Part shown: one piece after another, positions 1 to 9,625 of the stretch
Layout: each line of letters starts with the position of its first letter
Position numbering within the stretch: the first letter of the stretch is position 1
Source of the DNA: Streptomyces sp. cf386
GTDB lineage: Bacteria; Actinomycetota; Actinomycetes; Streptomycetales; Streptomycetaceae
DNA: 64,000 nucleotides
Assembly: GCF_900103585.1 (NCBI RefSeq)
Contig: NZ_FNHV01000003.1
Location: 336,011-400,010 of the forward strand
Reading direction: 5' to 3'
Program-made: the position numbers and the translations under genes
The notes under the pieces: generated by a model
What the model saw: the letters and a program-made list of their open reading frames with translations, nothing else
Told to the model about the DNA's origin: nothing
Database searches by the model: none

Positions 1-78
1 ACCGAAGAGCCGACGCCCACCGAAGACGCCACCACGCCGGCCACCGAAGAGCCGACGCCCACCGAAGACGCCACGACC
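1..78 (+). repeat. 42-bp tandem repeat encoding TEEPTPTEDA stalk
   Basis: Bases 1-36 recur at 43-78 with two mismatches, giving a 42-bp period that keeps the reading frame and encodes the Thr/Pro/Glu stalk. More copies may lie upstream of the window edge. Such in-frame repeats usually vary in number between strains. Confidence 0.8.
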
Positions 79-846
79 TCCGCCTCACCGTCCCCATCGG
101 AGAGCGCCCCCGAGGACGACGAGTCGTGGAACCCGTACGAGGACTGCGAGACCTTCGACCTCGACGACAACCTCTCGGCCGAGATCTCCGGTCTGCCGAG
201 CAAGATCGTCGCGGGTTCGGGGTGGCACAACTTCGAGTTCGTCGCCACGAACAACTCCGACAAGGACCTGGAGAACGTCTGGATCGAGGCGTTCACCGAG
301 TACGCGGACGAGGTCAACGACGAGTCCTCGCTGTACCTTGACCTGGCCGAGATCCAGGTCAAGGAGGACGGCAAGTGGACCAGCAGCTACCAGGACTTCT
401 ACAAGGACGAGGACGGCAAGATCGTCTTCACCGGTAGCTTCGTCGCCTCCCTCGACAAGCTGGAGGCGAACTCCTCCTCCTCGCTGGACCTCCGCGTCCG
501 CGTGAAGTCCTCCGCCCCGGCCGGCGCGTCCTTCGCGGTGAGCCAGGCGATCTACGCCGGCGACGACGCCGCGTGCTACGGCAACGGTGAGTTCTACGAG
601 TTCACTGTGCTCGCCGCGGGCAGCAACCCCGGTGACGTCGACCCCGCCGACCCGACCGGCGAGAAGCCCTCGGGCATCGACGGCAAGAAGCCGCAGGGTG
701 AGGTCCAGGAGATCACGGGCAACCTGGCCGAGACCGGTTCCAGCTCCCAGCTCCCGGTCATCGCGACCATCGGTGGCGTCGCCATCCTCGCCGGTGCGGG
801 CGTCGTGTTCGCCATGAAGCGCCGCAAGGTCGGTGCGGAGGCCTGA
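1..846 (+). CDS. Cell-wall-anchored surface protein, LAETG sortase substrate (5' end outside window)
   Basis: The frame is open from the first base, so the N-terminus and signal peptide lie outside the window; 281 residues are visible. They begin with a TEEPTPTEDA-type Thr/Pro/Glu repeat typical of a wall-spanning stalk. A roughly 190-residue beta-rich, Asp/Ser-rich domain follows. The C-terminus is a sorting signal: LAETG, a hydrophobic helix (about 20 residues from LPVIATIGG) and a basic KRRK tail. LAxTG is the motif used by class E sortases of streptomycetes, as in long chaplins. The protein is therefore expected to be covalently linked to peptidoglycan. The ligand or role of the ectodomain is not recognisable. 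Confidence 0.85.
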   Translation, partial: TEEPTPTEDATTPATEEPTPTEDATTSASPSPSESAPEDDESWNPYEDCETFDLDDNLSAEISGLPSKIVAGSGWHNFEFVATNNSDKDLENVWIEAFTEYADEVNDESSLYLDLAEIQVKEDGKWTSSYQDFYKDEDGKIVFTGSFVASLDKLEANSSSSLDLRVRVKSSAPAGASFAVSQAIYAGDDAACYGNGEFYEFTVLAAGSNPGDVDPADPTGEKPSGIDGKKPQGEVQEITGNLAETGSSSQLPVIATIGGVAILAGAGVVFAMKRRKVGAEA

Positions 847-890
847 GCCTCGCTGAGGCCTGAGCCTCGCCAATAGCTTTACCGCAAGAC

Positions 891-932
891 AGAGAAGGAC
901 CTGCGCTCGGAGGGGGGTGCAGGTCCTTCTCT
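891..932. terminator. Bidirectional intrinsic terminator
   Basis: A perfect 14-bp inverted repeat (AGAGAAGGACCTGC at 891-904 and its complement at 919-932) has a 14-nt loop. It lies between the convergent surface-protein gene and the GMC oxidoreductase gene, so it can serve both. Confidence 0.85.
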
Positions 933-963
933 TATGTCTGTTGGGTTTGTCCGTCGCCGCCCG

Positions 964-2790
964 CTACTTCTTCGGCGGCACCGCCGGCATCCCCAGGAAC
1001 GGCAGCCTGAGCGACCCGAACGCCTCGGCCGGGACCGCCGGGGACTGGGGCTCGACCGGCTTCAGGCGTTCGTATGCCGCTCCCTGCGCGGGACGCGGGT
1101 CGGTCTCGCCGTTGTTGGGCCAGTACGACATCGCCCGCTCGGCCTGCGCGGTGATCGTCAGGGAGGGGTTCACCCCCAGGTTGGCCGAGACGGCCGCCCC
1201 GTCGACGACCGAGATGCCGGGGTGGCCGTACAGGCGGTGGTACGGGTCGATGACGCCGGTCTCGGGCGAGTCGCCGATCGGGCAGCCGCCGAGGAAGTGG
1301 GCGGTGAGCGGGGTGCCCATCAGCTCGCCGACGTTGGAGCCGGCGAAGCCGTTGATATCGGCCGCGATGGCCGACGCGGCCTCCGAGGCGGCCTTGATCT
1401 GCTTGGGGTTGGGAGCGCCGTGGCCCTGGCGGGCGGTCAGCAGGCCTTTGCCGACGCCGTCCGGCTTCAGATACGTCGTCAGCGAGTTGTCCAGCGACTG
1501 CATCACCAGGCCGATGATGGTCCGTTCCGACCAGCGGCGGTTGGAGAGGGAGCGCAGGACCAGGAGGGGATGCCGGGCCGCGTTCGCCAGCCAGGCCGCC
1601 ACCCTCGACGAGCCCTCCGCGTACGGGACCTGGAGGATCGACAGGCCGCCCATCGAGTTGGAGCCCTTGCCGTAGCGGACCGGCTCGATGTGGGTGTTCT
1701 CGTCCGGGTGGATCGAGGACGTGATGGCGACTCCGCGGGTGAAGTCGACCTTCGGCTCGCCCGTGACCTTGCGGTAGCGCCGGTTGACGGTCTGCGCGCC
1801 GACCAGGGCCTCCGAGTTGGTGCGGGTCAGCTCGCCCAGCTTCGGGGAGAGGTACGGCAGTTGGCCGCCCGCCTTCATGCGGTGCAGGAGGGTCTGGGTG
1901 CCGTACGTGCCCGCCGCCACCACCACTCGGCGGGCCTTGAACAACCTGCCCTCGGACTCCCCCCGCCCCTTGGTCTTCCCCTTGCGGTCGGTCGGCAGCG
2001 TCGCGACCGCGTAGCCGCCCTGCGAGTCGTCCGTGATCGAGACGACCGTCGTCAGGGGGTGGACAACGGCGCCCGCCTTCTCGGCCAGGTAGAGGTAGTT
2101 CTCGTTGAGGGTGTTCTTTGCGCCGTGTCGGCAGCCCGTCATGCACTCACCGCACTCCGTGCACGCCTTGCGCGCCGGGCCCGCCCCGCCGAAGTACGGG
2201 TCGGCGACCTCCTGGCCGGGCTTGGCCTGGGACTCCCCCTCGGCGTCCTTGCCGTCGCCGAAGAAGACGCCGACCGGTGCCATGTGGAAGGTGTCGCCGA
2301 CGCCCATCCGCTGGGCCGCCGCCTTCAGATGGACGTCGGAGGGGGTCATCGTCGGGTTGAGCCGTACGCCGAGCATGCGCTGGGCCTGGTCGTAGTACGG
2401 CTTCAACTCCTCCTGCCAGTCGGTGATGTCACGCCACTGCGGGTCGTCGAAGAAGGGCTTCGGCGGTACGTAGAGGGTGTTGGCGTAGTTGAGGGAGCCA
2501 CCGCCGACGCCCGCGCCCGCCAGCACCATGACGTTGCCCAGCAGGTGGATGCGCTGGATGCCGTACATGCCGAGCTTGGGTGCCCAGAGGTAGTTCTTCA
2601 GGTCCCAGGAGTTCTTGGGGAGGGTCTCGCGGGTCCAGCGGCGGCCGGCCTCCAGTACCCCGACGCGGTAGCCCTTCTCGGTCAGGCGGAGCGCCGTGAC
2701 GGACCCGCCGAACCCCGACCCGACGACGATGACGTCATAGTCGTATCCGGAGCCGTCGTCCTGTTTGTGGGCAGAGTTCTCCTGTGACAC
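964..2790 (-). CDS. GMC-family FAD oxidoreductase, ChoD (cholesterol oxidase)-like
   Basis: 608 residues. The N-terminal Rossmann motif DVIVVGSGFGGS binds FAD, and VMVLAGAGVGGGSLNYANT is the second signature of the ChoD-like GMC branch. A CxxCxxCxxxC cluster (CTECGECMTGC, near residue 210) is characteristic of this actinobacterial subgroup. The C-terminal HFLGGCPIG and GVNPSLTITA blocks carry the active-site His/Asn region. The enzyme presumably oxidises a sterol- or alcohol-like substrate with FAD; the true substrate cannot be read from sequence. The GTG start is supported by GAGGAG five bases upstream. It lies 78 bp downstream of the aldehyde dehydrogenase gene on the same strand, suggesting an alcohol-to-aldehyde-to-acid pair. 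Confidence 0.85.
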   Translation of the reverse strand: MSQENSAHKQDDGSGYDYDVIVVGSGFGGSVTALRLTEKGYRVGVLEAGRRWTRETLPKNSWDLKNYLWAPKLGMYGIQRIHLLGNVMVLAGAGVGGGSLNYANTLYVPPKPFFDDPQWRDITDWQEELKPYYDQAQRMLGVRLNPTMTPSDVHLKAAAQRMGVGDTFHMAPVGVFFGDGKDAEGESQAKPGQEVADPYFGGAGPARKACTECGECMTGCRHGAKNTLNENYLYLAEKAGAVVHPLTTVVSITDDSQGGYAVATLPTDRKGKTKGRGESEGRLFKARRVVVAAGTYGTQTLLHRMKAGGQLPYLSPKLGELTRTNSEALVGAQTVNRRYRKVTGEPKVDFTRGVAITSSIHPDENTHIEPVRYGKGSNSMGGLSILQVPYAEGSSRVAAWLANAARHPLLVLRSLSNRRWSERTIIGLVMQSLDNSLTTYLKPDGVGKGLLTARQGHGAPNPKQIKAASEAASAIAADINGFAGSNVGELMGTPLTAHFLGGCPIGDSPETGVIDPYHRLYGHPGISVVDGAAVSANLGVNPSLTITAQAERAMSYWPNNGETDPRPAQGAAYERLKPVEPQSPAVPAEAFGSLRLPFLGMPAVPPKK

Positions 2791-2868
2791 GTGCTCTCCT
2801 CATTGAAAGCGGTAAAGCGGCGGTGCGGCCTCTGACCGAGGCAGTTCGGTCCAGCCGGTCAAGCTGGT

Positions 2869-4482
2869 CTAGCGGAAACGGAACGCCTTCATCAGGCGCA
2901 GGCTCCGGCTCATGAACTGCGCGTACTTCTCGTCGTCCATGCCCAGCGACGGCGCCATCGGCAGCAGTCGCTGCTGGGCGACCGTCTGGGCCTCCGTGTA
3001 CTTGAGGATGCCCTCGGAGCCGTGGCGGCGGCCGAGGCCGGAGTCCTTCATGCCGCCCATGGGCGACTGGACGCTGCCGTACGCCGGGGCGTAGCCCTCG
3101 TTGACGTTGACCGTGCCGGTGCGCAGGCGGGCGGCGACCGCGCGGCCGCGGCTGCCGTCCTTCGTCCAGACCGAGGAGTTCAGGCCGTACGCCGTGGAGT
3201 TGGCCTGCTCGATCGCCTCGTCCTCCGTCTTGAATCGGTAGATCGAGACGACCGGGCCGAAGGTCTCCTCGGCGCAGACGGCCATCGGCGCCTCGACGCC
3301 GTCGAGGATGGTCGGCTCGAAGAAGTACGGGCCGATGTCGGGGCGGGCCGAGCCGCCGGCGACGACCTTCGCGCCCTTGGCGACGGCCTCCTCCACATGC
3401 CGGGTGACCGTCTCCAGCTGGCGCTCGCCGACCAGGGAGCCCATGTCGGCGCCGTAGGCGAGGGACCTGCCCAGCCGCATCGCCTTGGTGCGGGCGGCGA
3501 AGCGTTCCACGAAGGCGTCGGCGATCGACTCGTGGACGTACAACCGCTCGATGGAGATGCACAGTTGGCCCGCGGAGGAGAAGCAGGCGCGGACGGCGCC
3601 CGCGGCGGCCTTCTCGATGTCCGCGTCCTCCAGCACCAGCATGGCGTTCTTGCCGCCGAGTTCGAGGGAGACGCCGACCAGACGGGCGGCGGCGCCCTGG
3701 GCGACCTCGCGGCCGGTGCGGGTGGAGCCGGTGAAGGAGACGTAGTCGGCGTGCCGGACGACCTCGGGGCCGACGACCGGGCCCTCGCCGAGGACGACCT
3801 GGAAGACATCGGCGGGGAGTCCCGCCTCGATGAGCAGGTCACGGGCCCAGAGCGCGGTGAGGCAGGTCTCGGTGTCGGGCTTCATGACGACCGCGTTGCC
3901 CGTGACGAACGCCGGGAGCGCGTCGCCGACGGACAGCTCCAGGGGGTAGTTCCAGGGGGCTATCTGACCGATGACGCCGCGCGGGTGGCGCAGTTCGGTG
4001 ACCTTCGTCAGCGTGGGCATGGCGCCCGCGTGTCGCTTCGGCTTCAGGTAGGCGGGGGCCTTACGGCCGTAGTGGCGGGCCGCGACGGCTACGGCCTGCA
4101 CCTCCTCGTGGGCGTGCAGCCGGGCCTTGCCGGTCTCCAGCTGGATGAGGTCGAGGACCTCGGCCTGGCGTTCGAGCACCAGGTCGTGGAAGCGGAGCAG
4201 GACGGCGGCGCGCTGCCGCACGGGGACCTGGGCCCAGACGGCCTGCGCCTTACGGGCCGCCTCGAAGGCCTTCTGCACGTCCTCGGGCGTGGATTCCGGC
4301 AGGTCGGCCAGCTTCTCGCCGGTGAACGGCGTGTGGTTGGCCGTACGACCGGAGCCGACCACGCCCTTGGTGAGCTGGGCGACCAGCTCGGGGGTGACCA
4401 CGTCGGCGGCGGTACGGGCGCCCTCCGGTGCGGGGGCGAGGGGGTTCGTGCCGGTCTTGGCCGGGGCCTGCGCGTCCGTCAT
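2869..4482 (-). CDS. gabD2: Succinate-semialdehyde dehydrogenase-like NAD(P) aldehyde dehydrogenase
   Basis: 537 residues, full-length ALDH superfamily. Visible motifs are the cofactor-binding FTGSTRTGR, the general-base block LELGGKN and the catalytic cysteine in GQLCIS. The closest group by eye is the succinic-semialdehyde dehydrogenase (GabD2) branch, which oxidises succinate semialdehyde to succinate. Other aldehydes are possible because it is followed by a GMC oxidoreductase gene on the same strand, likely co-transcribed. No good ribosome-binding site precedes the ATG, so translation may be leaderless or the start slightly different. Confidence 0.85.
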   Translation of the reverse strand: MTDAQAPAKTGTNPLAPAPEGARTAADVVTPELVAQLTKGVVGSGRTANHTPFTGEKLADLPESTPEDVQKAFEAARKAQAVWAQVPVRQRAAVLLRFHDLVLERQAEVLDLIQLETGKARLHAHEEVQAVAVAARHYGRKAPAYLKPKRHAGAMPTLTKVTELRHPRGVIGQIAPWNYPLELSVGDALPAFVTGNAVVMKPDTETCLTALWARDLLIEAGLPADVFQVVLGEGPVVGPEVVRHADYVSFTGSTRTGREVAQGAAARLVGVSLELGGKNAMLVLEDADIEKAAAGAVRACFSSAGQLCISIERLYVHESIADAFVERFAARTKAMRLGRSLAYGADMGSLVGERQLETVTRHVEEAVAKGAKVVAGGSARPDIGPYFFEPTILDGVEAPMAVCAEETFGPVVSIYRFKTEDEAIEQANSTAYGLNSSVWTKDGSRGRAVAARLRTGTVNVNEGYAPAYGSVQSPMGGMKDSGLGRRHGSEGILKYTEAQTVAQQRLLPMAPSLGMDDEKYAQFMSRSLRLMKAFRFR

Positions 4483-4613
4483 GAGCCGCAGGGTATGCCG
4501 GAGCGGGGCCTTTGTGTACCCGTCAGTAACGCGGATTCACCGAGTGCTCACATGCCGCCAGTGTCCACTGGCAACAAACACGCTGATCAGGGCGTTGCCG
4601 AATCGGCGCCGAG

Positions 4614-6476
4614 TCACTCGATCTCGAGTCGGTCACGGGCTCCCTTGAAGACCGCGGTGCCCTTCTTCTCCGAGGGCGTGCCCTTGGGCATGTCGACGCG
4701 CAGCTCGTACATGCGGTCGTCCTCGGTAACGATCAACAGCTGCATGACGCGGGACGGGGACTCCTCCATGCCGTAGGTGGTGTCGACGAGGACGGCGTCG
4801 TAGCCCTTGAAGCTGGTGCGCGTGTACTGGCTGCTCGCGTCGTTGTTGTAGCTGTTCCAGGTTTCCTGGGCCTCCTCCGCCTGGTCCAGCAACGGGCGGG
4901 GCGCCTTGTCCCACTGGGTGAGGCGGACCTGGACGAGGCCGATGTCGTAGACGACGAGCCGGGGCGGGTCGGTGGCGCTGCCCTCCCTCGCCATCTCCTT
5001 GTACTCGGCGGGGAGGGAGAGGACGGCGTTCATGTCCTTCTCCTCGTGCGCGATCCAGGTGCCGCCGGCGGGGGTGGGAGTGGAAGTGGGGCGAGGGCTG
5101 GGGGTCTTGGCCGGGGTCAGGGGGGCCGAGCTGTAGGTGGGGTTCATCTCCTTGACGTCCTCGCCCTTGTCGACGAGGTAGGCGGAGGCGGTGAACCAGG
5201 TGCCGGCGATGAGGAGGACGCCGAGGAGTGCCACGGGGATCGGGCGGAGAAGGGTGCTGCCTCTGCGTTGCGGGGTCGGGTCGAGGGTGGGGGTGGGGTT
5301 GGGGTTGGGGTTGGGGTTGGGGGACGTGGGATCCGAGGACGAGCCGGATGTGGACCCGGATGTCGAATCGGCCCCATGCCCGTTCCCAGGGCCATTCCCA
5401 GGCCCGCTCCCCGGCCCATTCCCAGGGCCATTCCCAGGCCCGCTCCCCGGCCCATTCCCAGGCTCACTCCCCGGCTCGCTCCCAGGCCCGCTCCCTGCCT
5501 CGTCCCCCGCCTCGCCCGCCGGTCCACCCGCCGCCGCGCCTCGCAGCCGTACGGTCCCCGAGTCCTCCGCGAACTCCCGCAGCCCCGAGGCGTCCTGCGG
5601 CCCCGCCCCCGCCGCACCCCCGGAGGGCTCCGGCACCGGCCATCCCTCCGCCACCGCCTCCAGGACCGAGCCGACCTCCCGCGCGTCCGGCCGCCGCTCG
5701 GGATCCTTCGCCAGCAGCCGTACGATCAACGACCCCAGCGGCCCCGCCTGTTTCGGCTCGGGCGGGTCGGCGGCGAGGATCGCGGCGAGCGTGGACTCCA
5801 GGGTCGTACGGCGAAAGGGCGACCAGCCCTCCACGGCGGCGTACAAGAGCACACCCAGCGACCACAGGTCGGAGGCGGGCCCGGCGCCGCGGCCGGACAT
5901 GCGCTCGGGGGCGATGAACTCCAGGGATCCGATGAACTCGCCGCTGACGGTGAGGGATTCCTCGCCCTGGATGTGGGCGATGCCGAAGTCGGTGAGGACG
6001 ACGCGGCGGTGGGGGCCGAGCAGGACGTTGGCGGGCTTGACGTCCCGGTGCACGATGCCGACGTCGTGGGCGGCGCGCAGGGCGCCGAGAACGGACAGGC
6101 CGATGCGGGCCGTCTCCGCGGGCCGGAGCGGGCCGCGCTGGAGGACCTCGTGCAGGGACTCGCCGCGGACCAACTCCATGACGATCCAGGGCAGTCCGTC
6201 CTCGACGACGACGTCATGGATGGAGACGGCGGCCGGGTGGTCGACGCGGGCGGCGGCGCGGGCCTCGCGGTAGAGCCGATGGGCGGCCCGCTGATGGGCC
6301 GCGTCCTCCGGGTCGCCGGGCAACCTCGGCTGCTTGACGGCGACTTCGCGCTCCACGAGCTGGTCCAGCGCCCGCCAGACGGTGCCCATCCCGCCGGAGC
6401 CGATGCGCTCGACCAGGCGGTAACGCCCGCCGATCACACGCTCCTTGTGGCCGGTGCCGCCCCCGTCGTTGGTCAT
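4614..6476 (-). CDS. Transmembrane Ser/Thr protein kinase (STPK 1 of array)
   Basis: 620 residues. The kinase domain (about residues 16-280) has an intact Gly loop (IGSGGMGTV), VAVK lysine, HRDVKPANV catalytic loop and DFG. A Gly/Pro/Asn/Ser-rich linker (about 300-395) is followed by one transmembrane helix (VALLGVLLIAGTWF) and an extracytoplasmic domain of about 160 residues. That domain resembles the ectodomains of the neighbouring kinases (PsbP/DUF1795-like layout, an inference). There are no PASTA repeats, so muropeptide sensing of the PknB type is not indicated. It is the most downstream of six same-strand paralogues and its ligand is unknown. Confidence 0.9.
   Translation of the reverse strand: MTNDGGGTGHKERVIGGRYRLVERIGSGGMGTVWRALDQLVEREVAVKQPRLPGDPEDAAHQRAAHRLYREARAAARVDHPAAVSIHDVVVEDGLPWIVMELVRGESLHEVLQRGPLRPAETARIGLSVLGALRAAHDVGIVHRDVKPANVLLGPHRRVVLTDFGIAHIQGEESLTVSGEFIGSLEFIAPERMSGRGAGPASDLWSLGVLLYAAVEGWSPFRRTTLESTLAAILAADPPEPKQAGPLGSLIVRLLAKDPERRPDAREVGSVLEAVAEGWPVPEPSGGAAGAGPQDASGLREFAEDSGTVRLRGAAAGGPAGEAGDEAGSGPGSEPGSEPGNGPGSGPGNGPGNGPGSGPGNGPGNGHGADSTSGSTSGSSSDPTSPNPNPNPNPTPTLDPTPQRRGSTLLRPIPVALLGVLLIAGTWFTASAYLVDKGEDVKEMNPTYSSAPLTPAKTPSPRPTSTPTPAGGTWIAHEEKDMNAVLSLPAEYKEMAREGSATDPPRLVVYDIGLVQVRLTQWDKAPRPLLDQAEEAQETWNSYNNDASSQYTRTSFKGYDAVLVDTTYGMEESPSRVMQLLIVTEDDRMYELRVDMPKGTPSEKKGTAVFKGARDRLEIE
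5383..5460. repeat. 36-bp tandem repeat in STPK 1 linker
   Basis: A 36-bp unit occurs at 5383-5418 and identically at 5419-5454, with a degenerate continuation after 5455. It encodes GNGPGSGPGNGP-type linker sequence. A run of GGTTGG-like repeats at about 5291-5320 encodes an Asn-Pro repeat (NPNPNPNP) just before the membrane helix. Confidence 0.85.
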
Positions 6477-6514
6477 GCCCCATGCCTACCTTGCGGGGCG
6501 GGTCGTTGGCCAGT

Positions 6515-8221
6515 TCAGAGCTTGTCGATGTCCAGGTTCGAGATGGCCGTCTGCGCCACCTCGCGTCCGCGTTCCATGAAGTCGCCTGCGCCCGGGTAGT
6601 TGACGGTGAGCTTGTACATGTCACCGGCGGAGGTCTTGTAGTAGAAGATCCTCATCTCGCGCGGGCGCGGGTTCTGGGTGTCCGTGGTGGTGTAGACGAT
6701 CGTGTTCTCTGCGGACTTCTTGCCCTGGTAGGTGGTCTCGTCGGGCTGTGTCTTCGGGTTCGCCGGCATGCTGGCTTCGTAAGAGCCGCTCTGCTTGAAG
6801 TCGCCGTCGTCGTCGTACATCTCGGCGGCCGCGGAGCCCGCGATGTTGCTGCCCGTGTCCTCGGCCTTCTTGTCGAGCCGCAAGCCGATCGATATGGCGC
6901 CGCTGGCGTCGGTGTACGTGACCCAGTGGTCGTCGTCCGTCTCCTCGGGCACACCCCGCTTGTAGCCGTCGGGCACCGCCAGGGTCGCGGCGAGAGCCTT
7001 CTCCTGGTGGGTCTTCCAGCCGTCCGGCAGCGGGCCCGCGAACGGATCCGCGATCACCAGATACGCCGCCACCGCACCCGCGACGACAGCCGCACCGATG
7101 CCGAGCAACGTCTTGCGCCCCAGCCGGACTCCGCCCTTGCCGCCGTCGGGGATCCGCACGACCTGGGTGGTGGCCGGCGTCGGCGGGTTGGCGGCCTCTT
7201 CCAGCAGCGCACGCGTCTGCGCAGCGTTCGGGCGGCGCGCCGGGTCCTTCTGGAGCAGGCCGTTGATGGCCTCGGCGAGCGGTCCCTGCGCGGCGGCGGG
7301 CGGCGAGGGCACGGCGTTGAGGACGGACTGGAGGGTCGCGGGGGTGTTGCTGCGGCGGAACGGCGAGACACCCTCCGTCGCCGCGTACAGGACGACACCC
7401 AGGGACCACAGGTCGCTCGACGGGCCGGGCCGCTGGCCCAGCACCCGCTCCGGCGCGATGTACTCGGGCGAGCCGACGAAGCCGCCGGTGTCGGTGAGGT
7501 TGGTCTCGCCCTCGATCTGGGCGATGCCGAAGTCGGTGAGGACGACGCGGTCGTGGCGGCCGAGAAGGACGTTGTCCGGCTTCACGTCACGGTGCAGGAT
7601 GCCCGCCGCGTGCGCGGCCTCCAGCGCACCTAGCACTTCGAGGCCGATTCTCGCCGCATCCCGGGCCCCGAGCGTGCCCTCCTGCAGCGCGCTGCCCATC
7701 GAACGGCCCTGCACCAGCTCCATCACGATCCACGGCCGGCCGTCCACGACGGCGACGTCATGCACGTTCACGACCGCCGGATGGTCGAGCCGGGCCGCAG
7801 CGCGTGCCTCGCGGCGCATCCGCTCGAAGGCCTTGACACGTTCGCGTTCGGGAAGATGGTCCGGTACGCGCGGCTCCTTGACGGCGACCTCGCGATCCAC
7901 GGTCTCGTCCTTGGCCCGCCAGACCGTGCCCATACCGCCGTGCCCGAGCTTGGCGAGCAGCCGGTAACGGCCCGCGATCAGACGTCCGGTGCCGGGGTCC
8001 GGATCCGCGGGCTGGGAGGGCGCGACGGGCGCGGACTGTGCCGGGGGCGGGGTCGGCGCGGCGGGCTGGGCGGGCGCGCCCTGGTGCGATACGACCTCGG
8101 TGGGCACCGCATACGGGTTGCCCGGGTGCGGCACAGGTGCCGACGGGTTCGGCTGCGGCGGTTGCAGGCCGAAACTCGTCGGCTCGTCGGGCCGGTAAGG
8201 GGCTCCCCCGTTGCTGCTCAT
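6515..8221 (-). CDS. Transmembrane Ser/Thr protein kinase (STPK 2 of array)
   Basis: 568 residues. A Pro/Ala-rich N-terminal extension (about 75 residues) precedes the kinase domain (about 83-340), which has LGHGGMGTV, VAVKEP, HRDVKPDNV and DFG all intact. A Lys/Arg-flanked membrane helix (LLGIGAAVVAGAVAAYLV) lies near residue 375. The extracytoplasmic domain of about 170 residues begins WKTHQEKALAATLAVPDGYK. It is predicted to autophosphorylate and signal across the membrane; substrates are unknown. It starts about 90 bp downstream of the stop of STPK 3 in the same orientation, so co-transcription is plausible. Confidence 0.9.
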   Translation of the reverse strand: MSSNGGAPYRPDEPTSFGLQPPQPNPSAPVPHPGNPYAVPTEVVSHQGAPAQPAAPTPPPAQSAPVAPSQPADPDPGTGRLIAGRYRLLAKLGHGGMGTVWRAKDETVDREVAVKEPRVPDHLPERERVKAFERMRREARAAARLDHPAVVNVHDVAVVDGRPWIVMELVQGRSMGSALQEGTLGARDAARIGLEVLGALEAAHAAGILHRDVKPDNVLLGRHDRVVLTDFGIAQIEGETNLTDTGGFVGSPEYIAPERVLGQRPGPSSDLWSLGVVLYAATEGVSPFRRSNTPATLQSVLNAVPSPPAAAQGPLAEAINGLLQKDPARRPNAAQTRALLEEAANPPTPATTQVVRIPDGGKGGVRLGRKTLLGIGAAVVAGAVAAYLVIADPFAGPLPDGWKTHQEKALAATLAVPDGYKRGVPEETDDDHWVTYTDASGAISIGLRLDKKAEDTGSNIAGSAAAEMYDDDGDFKQSGSYEASMPANPKTQPDETTYQGKKSAENTIVYTTTDTQNPRPREMRIFYYKTSAGDMYKLTVNYPGAGDFMERGREVAQTAISNLDIDKL

Positions 8222-8313
8222 GCGTCCATCAATATCGCGGCAAGCGCTTCGGCATCCAGCGGGAATGCTTTCCGGTCACAGAGCCGTGACTCAGGCCGCA
8301 ACTTATCTCCGCT

Positions 8314-9531
8314 TTATCCGGGGTTGGTGGGCGTGGGGGGTGGGGTGGGCGTCGGGGTGCGGCTGGGTGAAGGGGAGAGGGAGGGGGAGGAGGACGCAGT
8401 GGAGGTGCTGGGTTTGCCGGAGGGGCCCGCCGTACTGGGGTTACTGGAGGAGCCGGCCGTACCGGGTCCACCGGAGGCACCCGGCGTATCACTCCCGTCG
8501 GCGGAACTCGCCGTCCCCGGCGTCGAACTGGTCGGCACCACACCCCCGTCCCCGTCGCCGTTCACCAGCAGCGCCGCCGCCGACACCCCCGCCACGGCCA
8601 TCGCGGCGACCAGCACCGCCGTGGCCAGAACGCTGCGCGGCGAGTACGGCCGCTCCGCCCTGCTGAACCGTTTCGGCACAGGCGCGCGAACGGACACGAC
8701 CCCCGTCTCCAGGAACTCACCCAGCATCCGCTCGGCCCCCGCCGCATCCAGCCGCCGCCCCGGATCGCGCTCCAACAGCCCCTGGACGACCGGCAGGATC
8801 GGCGCCGCCTGCCCGGGCGGACGTATCTCGTCGGACACGACGGCATGCACGACACCGCTCAAAGAGTCGCGACGGAACGGCGATTCACCACTGAGGGCCG
8901 CACACAGGAGCGCACCCAGCGACCACAGGTCGGAGGCGGGGCCGGTCCCGGAGCCCGACATCCGCTCGGGCGCGGTGTACTCGGGCGAGCCGACGAAGGA
9001 CCCGGACTCGGTGAGCGTGCTGGCGCCCGGCACCTGGGCGATGCCGAAGTCGGTGAGGACGACGCGGTCGGTGCCGTGCTCGATGAGCACGTTGTCCGGT
9101 TTGATGTCCCGGTGCAGGACCCCGGCCGCGTGGGCCGTGCGCAGCGCGCTCAGCAGATCGACGCCGATCCGGGCGGCCTCCGGCGCGTCGACGGGCCCGC
9201 GCGCCGCGATCCGGTCGGCGAGGGAGACGCCGTCGATCAACTCCATGACGATGTACGGGCGTTCGTCGTCCTCCACGACGTCGTGCACGACGATGACATG
9301 CGGATGGCTGAGCTGCGCGACCGCCTGGGCCTCGCGAAACGTACGCTCGCGCTGGCGCCGAGCCTCGGCCGCGGAGAGCGTCTCGTCGAGGGGCAGTTCC
9401 TTGACGGCCACGCCCCGGCCCAGCAACTGGTCGGTCGCCCGCCATACGACGCCCATGCCGCCGCGACCGAGCCTCGCCTCGAGGCGGTAACGCCCCGCGA
9501 TCACACGGAAGTTGGCGCCCTCGGTCCCCAT
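8314..9531 (-). CDS. Ser/Thr protein kinase with short Ser/Pro/Thr tail (STPK 3 of array)
   Basis: About 405 residues from the ATG chosen because it precedes MGTEGAN and the kinase core; in-frame ATGs at 9540 and 9543 are alternatives and none has a clear ribosome-binding site. The kinase domain has LGRGGMGVV, VAVKEL, HRDIKPDNV and DFG intact. A hydrophobic helix (TAVLVAAMAVAGVSAAALLV) is followed only by a low-complexity Ser/Pro/Thr/Gly tail. It thus lacks the folded ectodomain present in all the other members of the array. It is a membrane kinase whose outer part, if any, is a disordered stalk. Confidence 0.88.
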   Translation of the reverse strand: MGTEGANFRVIAGRYRLEARLGRGGMGVVWRATDQLLGRGVAVKELPLDETLSAAEARRQRERTFREAQAVAQLSHPHVIVVHDVVEDDERPYIVMELIDGVSLADRIAARGPVDAPEAARIGVDLLSALRTAHAAGVLHRDIKPDNVLIEHGTDRVVLTDFGIAQVPGASTLTESGSFVGSPEYTAPERMSGSGTGPASDLWSLGALLCAALSGESPFRRDSLSGVVHAVVSDEIRPPGQAAPILPVVQGLLERDPGRRLDAAGAERMLGEFLETGVVSVRAPVPKRFSRAERPYSPRSVLATAVLVAAMAVAGVSAAALLVNGDGDGGVVPTSSTPGTASSADGSDTPGASGGPGTAGSSSNPSTAGPSGKPSTSTASSSPSLSPSPSRTPTPTPPPTPTNPG

Positions 9532-9625
9532 GCGCCCCATCATGCCGCACCGGACTGATCCACTCCGGGGCGCCGATCGGCCAACTATGCAAAGCCGCAA
9601 AGGCTCCGCAACACGGCAAAGGAGG